The position numbers were made by a program, and so were the translations under genes. A DNA stretch of 17,977 bases from contig URCM01000066.1 of the NCBI GenBank assembly GCA_900546355.1, positions 1-17,977 on the forward strand, given 5' to 3'. Shown one piece after another: positions 15,297 through 17,977 of the stretch (its first letter is position 1; the number at the start of each line of letters is the position of its first letter). This DNA is from an uncultured Bacteroides sp. GTDB lineage: Bacteria; Bacteroidota; Bacteroidia; Bacteroidales; Bacteroidaceae. The notes beneath the pieces were generated by a model that searched no databases, was not told the origin of the DNA, and was given only the letters and a program-made list of their open reading frames with translations.

Positions 15297-16631
15297 ATGA
15301 ATGCAGCTAAAGTACTGGAAGATCTGAAAAGAAGATTTCCGAATGAACCTGAATACCATCAGGCAGTAGAAGAAGTGTTAGGAACTATCGAAGAAGAATA
15401 CAACAAGCATCCCGAATTCGATAAAGTAAACCTGATTGAACGCCTGTGCATTCCAGACCGTGTTTACCAGTTCCGCGTAACTTGGATGGACGATAAAGGC
15501 AACATCCAGACCAACATGGGATACCGTGTGCAACACAACAACGCCATCGGCCCGTACAAAGGCGGTATCCGTTTCCACAGCTCTGTAAACCTCGGTATCT
15601 TGAAGTTCTTGGCTTTCGAACAGACATTCAAGAACTCATTGACTACACTCCCGATGGGTGGCGGTAAAGGTGGTTCCGACTTCTCTCCGCGTGGCAAGTC
15701 GAATGCAGAAGTAATGCGTTTCTGCCAAGCGTTCATGCTGGAATTGTGGCGTCACATCGGTCCTGAAACCGATGTTCCTGCCGGCGATATCGGTGTAGGC
15801 GGACGTGAAGTAGGCTATATGTTCGGTATGTATAAGAAACTGACCCGTGAATTCAGCGGTGTATTAACCGGTAAAGGACGCGAATTCGGTGGTTCATTGA
15901 TCCGTCCCGAAGCTACAGGTTACGGAAACATCTACTTCCTGCTCGAAATGCTGAAGACCCGCAACATCGATATCAAAGGCAAGACCTGTCTGGTATCAGG
16001 TGCAGGAAACGTAGCACAATATACAGTAGAAAAACTGATTCAGTTGGGTGCGAAAGTAGTTACCATGTCCGACTCAGACGGTTATATCTACGATCCGGAC
16101 GGCATCGACCGTGAGAAACTGGACTACATCATGGAATTGAAGAACCTCTACCGCGGACGTATCCGTGAATATGCAGAAAAATACGGCTGCAAATACGTAG
16201 CAGGCGCACGTCCTTGGAATGAAAAGGCAGACATCGCCCTTCCTTCTGCAACCCAGAATGAAATCAATGGCGATGATGCACGCGCTCTGATTGCAAACGG
16301 TGTATTCGCTGTATCCGAAGGTGCCAACATGCCTTCTACCCCCGAAGCTATCCGCGTATTCCAGGAAGCTAAAATCCTGTACGCTCCGGGTAAAGCAGCC
16401 AACGCCGGCGGTGTATCCGTTTCTGGCCTGGAAATGACCCAGAACTCTATCAAGCTGAGCTGGAGCCAGGAAGAAGTGGACGAAAAGCTGAAGAGCATCA
16501 TGAAGAACATCCACGAAGCTTGCGTGAAATACGGAACAGAGCCCGACGGTTATATCAACTATGTGAAGGGTGCCAACGTTGCCGGATTCATGAAAGTGGC
16601 AAATGCCATGATGGCTCAAGGTATCGTATAA
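15297..16631 (+). CDS. gdhA: NADP-type hexameric glutamate dehydrogenase
   Basis: 444 residues, typical of the hexameric class. It converts 2-oxoglutarate plus ammonium to glutamate with NAD(P)H, the main ammonium-fixing step in many Bacteroides. Substrate and catalytic residues are visible: P-Y-K-G-G (Lys88), T-F-K-N-S (Lys112), P-M-G-G-G-K-G-G (Lys124) and P-A-G-D-I-G (Asp164). The dinucleotide fold has G-A-G-N-V-A at 235-240. The following strand ends M-S-D-S-D-G (258-261), resembling the S-D-S of NADP enzymes rather than the G-P-D of the clostridial NAD enzyme. Dual NAD(P) use cannot be excluded. Bacteroides often carry a second GDH gene elsewhere, so the symbol is provisional. It has its own promoter and terminator. 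Confidence 0.95.
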   Translation: MNAAKVLEDLKRRFPNEPEYHQAVEEVLGTIEEEYNKHPEFDKVNLIERLCIPDRVYQFRVTWMDDKGNIQTNMGYRVQHNNAIGPYKGGIRFHSSVNLGILKFLAFEQTFKNSLTTLPMGGGKGGSDFSPRGKSNAEVMRFCQAFMLELWRHIGPETDVPAGDIGVGGREVGYMFGMYKKLTREFSGVLTGKGREFGGSLIRPEATGYGNIYFLLEMLKTRNIDIKGKTCLVSGAGNVAQYTVEKLIQLGAKVVTMSDSDGYIYDPDGIDREKLDYIMELKNLYRGRIREYAEKYGCKYVAGARPWNEKADIALPSATQNEINGDDARALIANGVFAVSEGANMPSTPEAIRVFQEAKILYAPGKAANAGGVSVSGLEMTQNSIKLSWSQEEVDEKLKSIMKNIHEACVKYGTEPDGYINYVKGANVAGFMKVANAMMAQGIV

Positions 16632-16661
16632 TTCTCATACACATCCGACATAACAAATCTG

Positions 16662-16702
16662 AATCCGGTTCTCTTTGCGGAGAACCGGATTTTTCTTTTT
16701 TC
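16662..16702 (+). terminator. Intrinsic terminator of the glutamate dehydrogenase gene
   Basis: A perfect 12-base stem AATCCGGTTCTC (16662-16673) / GAGAACCGGATT (16680-16691) with a 6-base loop runs into a T-rich tract ending near 16702. It lies 31 bases after the stop codon. Confidence 0.93.
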
Positions 16703-16756
16703 TCCATTGCGTTTCATTTTTACGCACCGCAGGCCCGTTCCTTTGGGTATTTTTAT

Positions 16757-16764
16757 TACCTTTG
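16757..16764 (+). promoter_or_regulatory. -7 box of the PCMD lipoprotein gene
   Basis: TACCTTTG matches TAnnTTTG and stands 27 bases before the ATG. The only TTTG upstream (16742-16745) is too close to be a standard -33 element. AAGGA at about 16781-16785 is the probable ribosome binding site. Confidence 0.5.
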
Positions 16765-16790
16765 TAACCAAATACTTAAAAAGGACAACT

Positions 16791-17900
16791 ATGAACTTCA
16801 GAACATGTGCGGCAGGCATTATCCTGTCCCTTCTTGCCACTTCTTGCATCCAAGACGAGGTACCTAATGTAGAAGCTGCCATCGATGGTTGCACCGGAGC
16901 GAATATACAGCTGGCAAATATTGATGCCACACATAAAGAAATTGAAATTTATGTGCTTGACGGTACGGACGTATCCCGGCAAGAGCTGAACTTTACCCTC
17001 GCCGACGGGGCAACCATCCAAGCCGACGAACAGGAAGCAGGCGACCAGCCTCCTTATTACGACTTTAGCCAACGTACCTTGCGGCGTTTTACCGTAACGT
17101 CGGAAGACGGAAATACCCAAGCGACATACGTAGTCCGCATCAACAAAATGGAACTTCCGACCCACTATTCGTTCGAGAACCTCCGGGCAACAACCCCCTT
17201 CCACATCTTCTACCTGACCAATGAGTCGGGCATCATGCAATGGGCCAGTGGAAACCCCGGATACGAATTAAGTGGCATGGCACTGAACGAAACCGAATAC
17301 CCTACCGTACAATCCCCTATCGGATATAGCGGCAAAAGTGTCCGCCTGACTACCAGCGACACCGGCTCCTTCGGTGAACCCATCGGAATGCCCATTGCAG
17401 CCGGAAACTTATTCATCGGCTCGTTCAATGTACAAAATGCTGTCATGGATCCGCTTGGAGCCACACGTTTCGGCTTTCCTTTCACAAAAATGCCCGTACG
17501 CCTTACCGGATGGTATAAATACAAAAAGGGAGAAGTCTTTACCGATGAAAACAAGAATGTGGTAGAAGGAAAAAGCGATATGGGAGACATCTATGCCCTG
17601 CTCTACGAAGCTCTTACCAGCGACTATACCGTGGCAGGCGACGCACTTCCTTTAGTAGGTCCCATCAACGAAAACATCGCCCTCATGGCACGTATCGACA
17701 ACATGAAAGAAACTGACGAATGGACTTACTTCGACTTTCCATTCAAGCCGCAAAACGGCAAGACAATAGACCTTGAAGGTCTGGCGAACGGCAAATACAA
17801 ACTGGCAATCGTCTTTTCTTCCAGCATCGAAGGAGCCTACTTCCGTGGTGCCATAGGAAGCGAACTTTGCATTGACGAAGTGGAAGTAATCTGTGAATAA
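16791..17900 (+). CDS. PCMD-domain lipoprotein, probably cell-surface
   Basis: 369 residues from ATG at 16791; an upstream in-frame ATG (16707) would include the promoter and lacks a signal peptide. The signal ends L-L-A-T-S-C with lipid Cys at 19, followed by I-Q-D-E, which resembles a Bacteroidetes surface-export signal. Residues 25-125 form an Ig-like domain ending T-Y-V-V-R-I-N, of the kind that precedes PCMD. From about 130 the putative carbohydrate metabolism domain (PCMD, Pfam PF13201) is recognised by Y-S-F-E-N, M-Q-W-A-S-G-N-P-G-Y, the Y-P-T segment, A-G-N-L-F-I-G-S-F and L-T-G-W-Y-K-Y. The fold is lectin-like in structural-genomics examples as I recall them; the ligand is unknown. 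No SusC/SusD or glycosidase gene is adjacent in the window. Confidence 0.85.
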   Translation: MNFRTCAAGIILSLLATSCIQDEVPNVEAAIDGCTGANIQLANIDATHKEIEIYVLDGTDVSRQELNFTLADGATIQADEQEAGDQPPYYDFSQRTLRRFTVTSEDGNTQATYVVRINKMELPTHYSFENLRATTPFHIFYLTNESGIMQWASGNPGYELSGMALNETEYPTVQSPIGYSGKSVRLTTSDTGSFGEPIGMPIAAGNLFIGSFNVQNAVMDPLGATRFGFPFTKMPVRLTGWYKYKKGEVFTDENKNVVEGKSDMGDIYALLYEALTSDYTVAGDALPLVGPINENIALMARIDNMKETDEWTYFDFPFKPQNGKTIDLEGLANGKYKLAIVFSSSIEGAYFRGAIGSELCIDEVEVICE

Positions 17901-17977
17901 TCAACCCTAACCAAGCAAACAATATGAAATTTCCATGAGATAAAAAAATCACGCCAAAGAGAATGTAAATAGTCAAG

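Noticed and set aside
17901..17977. Start of another gene at the right edge (ATG at 17924)
   Set aside because: The frame stops after four codons and no other convincing start is visible before the window ends.

Overview
The window looks like chromosomal DNA from a gut Bacteroidales bacterium, most likely Bacteroides/Phocaeicola or a close relative. The basis is: -7 boxes of the Bacteroidetes type (TAnnTTTG) ahead of most transcripts, SPII lipoproteins with acidic residues after the lipid cysteine, a PCMD-domain lipoprotein, a lipoprotein of the Bacteroidales rSAM/lipoprotein family, and neighbouring malic enzyme and glutamate dehydrogenase genes. Species assignment is inference; no rRNA or other marker gene is present.

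Layout. (1) 1-544: the probable 3' end of a gene and a small lipoprotein whose family normally sits beside a radical SAM enzyme. (2) 545-952: a gene-free stretch holding a palindrome-rich AGTCC/GGACT cluster and a long imperfect inverted repeat. (3) 953-4725, minus strand: a three-gene overlapping operon (membrane-anchored SGNH protein, secreted SGNH protein, MBOAT acyltransferase) that looks like an export-coupled O-acetylation system for a cell-surface glycan. (4) 4907-5674, minus: a stand-alone, divergent LpxA paralogue with its own promoter and terminator. (5) 5966-12047, minus: a complete tripartite RND efflux operon (adaptor, pump, outer-membrane channel) ending in a strong terminator. 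(6) 12352-16631, plus: NADP-malic enzyme with a C-terminal phosphotransacetylase-like domain, a long foldback MITE-like element nested in another repeat, a 57-residue membrane protein, and an NADP-type glutamate dehydrogenase with a clear terminator. (7) 16791-17900, plus: a PCMD-domain lipoprotein.

How the genes work together. The two central-metabolism enzymes fit as a pair: malic enzyme makes NADPH and pyruvate, and glutamate dehydrogenase uses NADPH to fix ammonium. The rest of the window is envelope biology: glycan acetylation, an acyltransferase-fold protein, efflux and lipoproteins. No tRNA, rRNA, CRISPR array, transposase or phage gene was found.

The points most worth a second look are the LpxA paralogue that has lost most substrate-contacting residues but kept the catalytic His, the rSAM-linked lipoprotein at the left edge, the MBOAT plus two-SGNH operon, and the nested repeats at 14662-14930.
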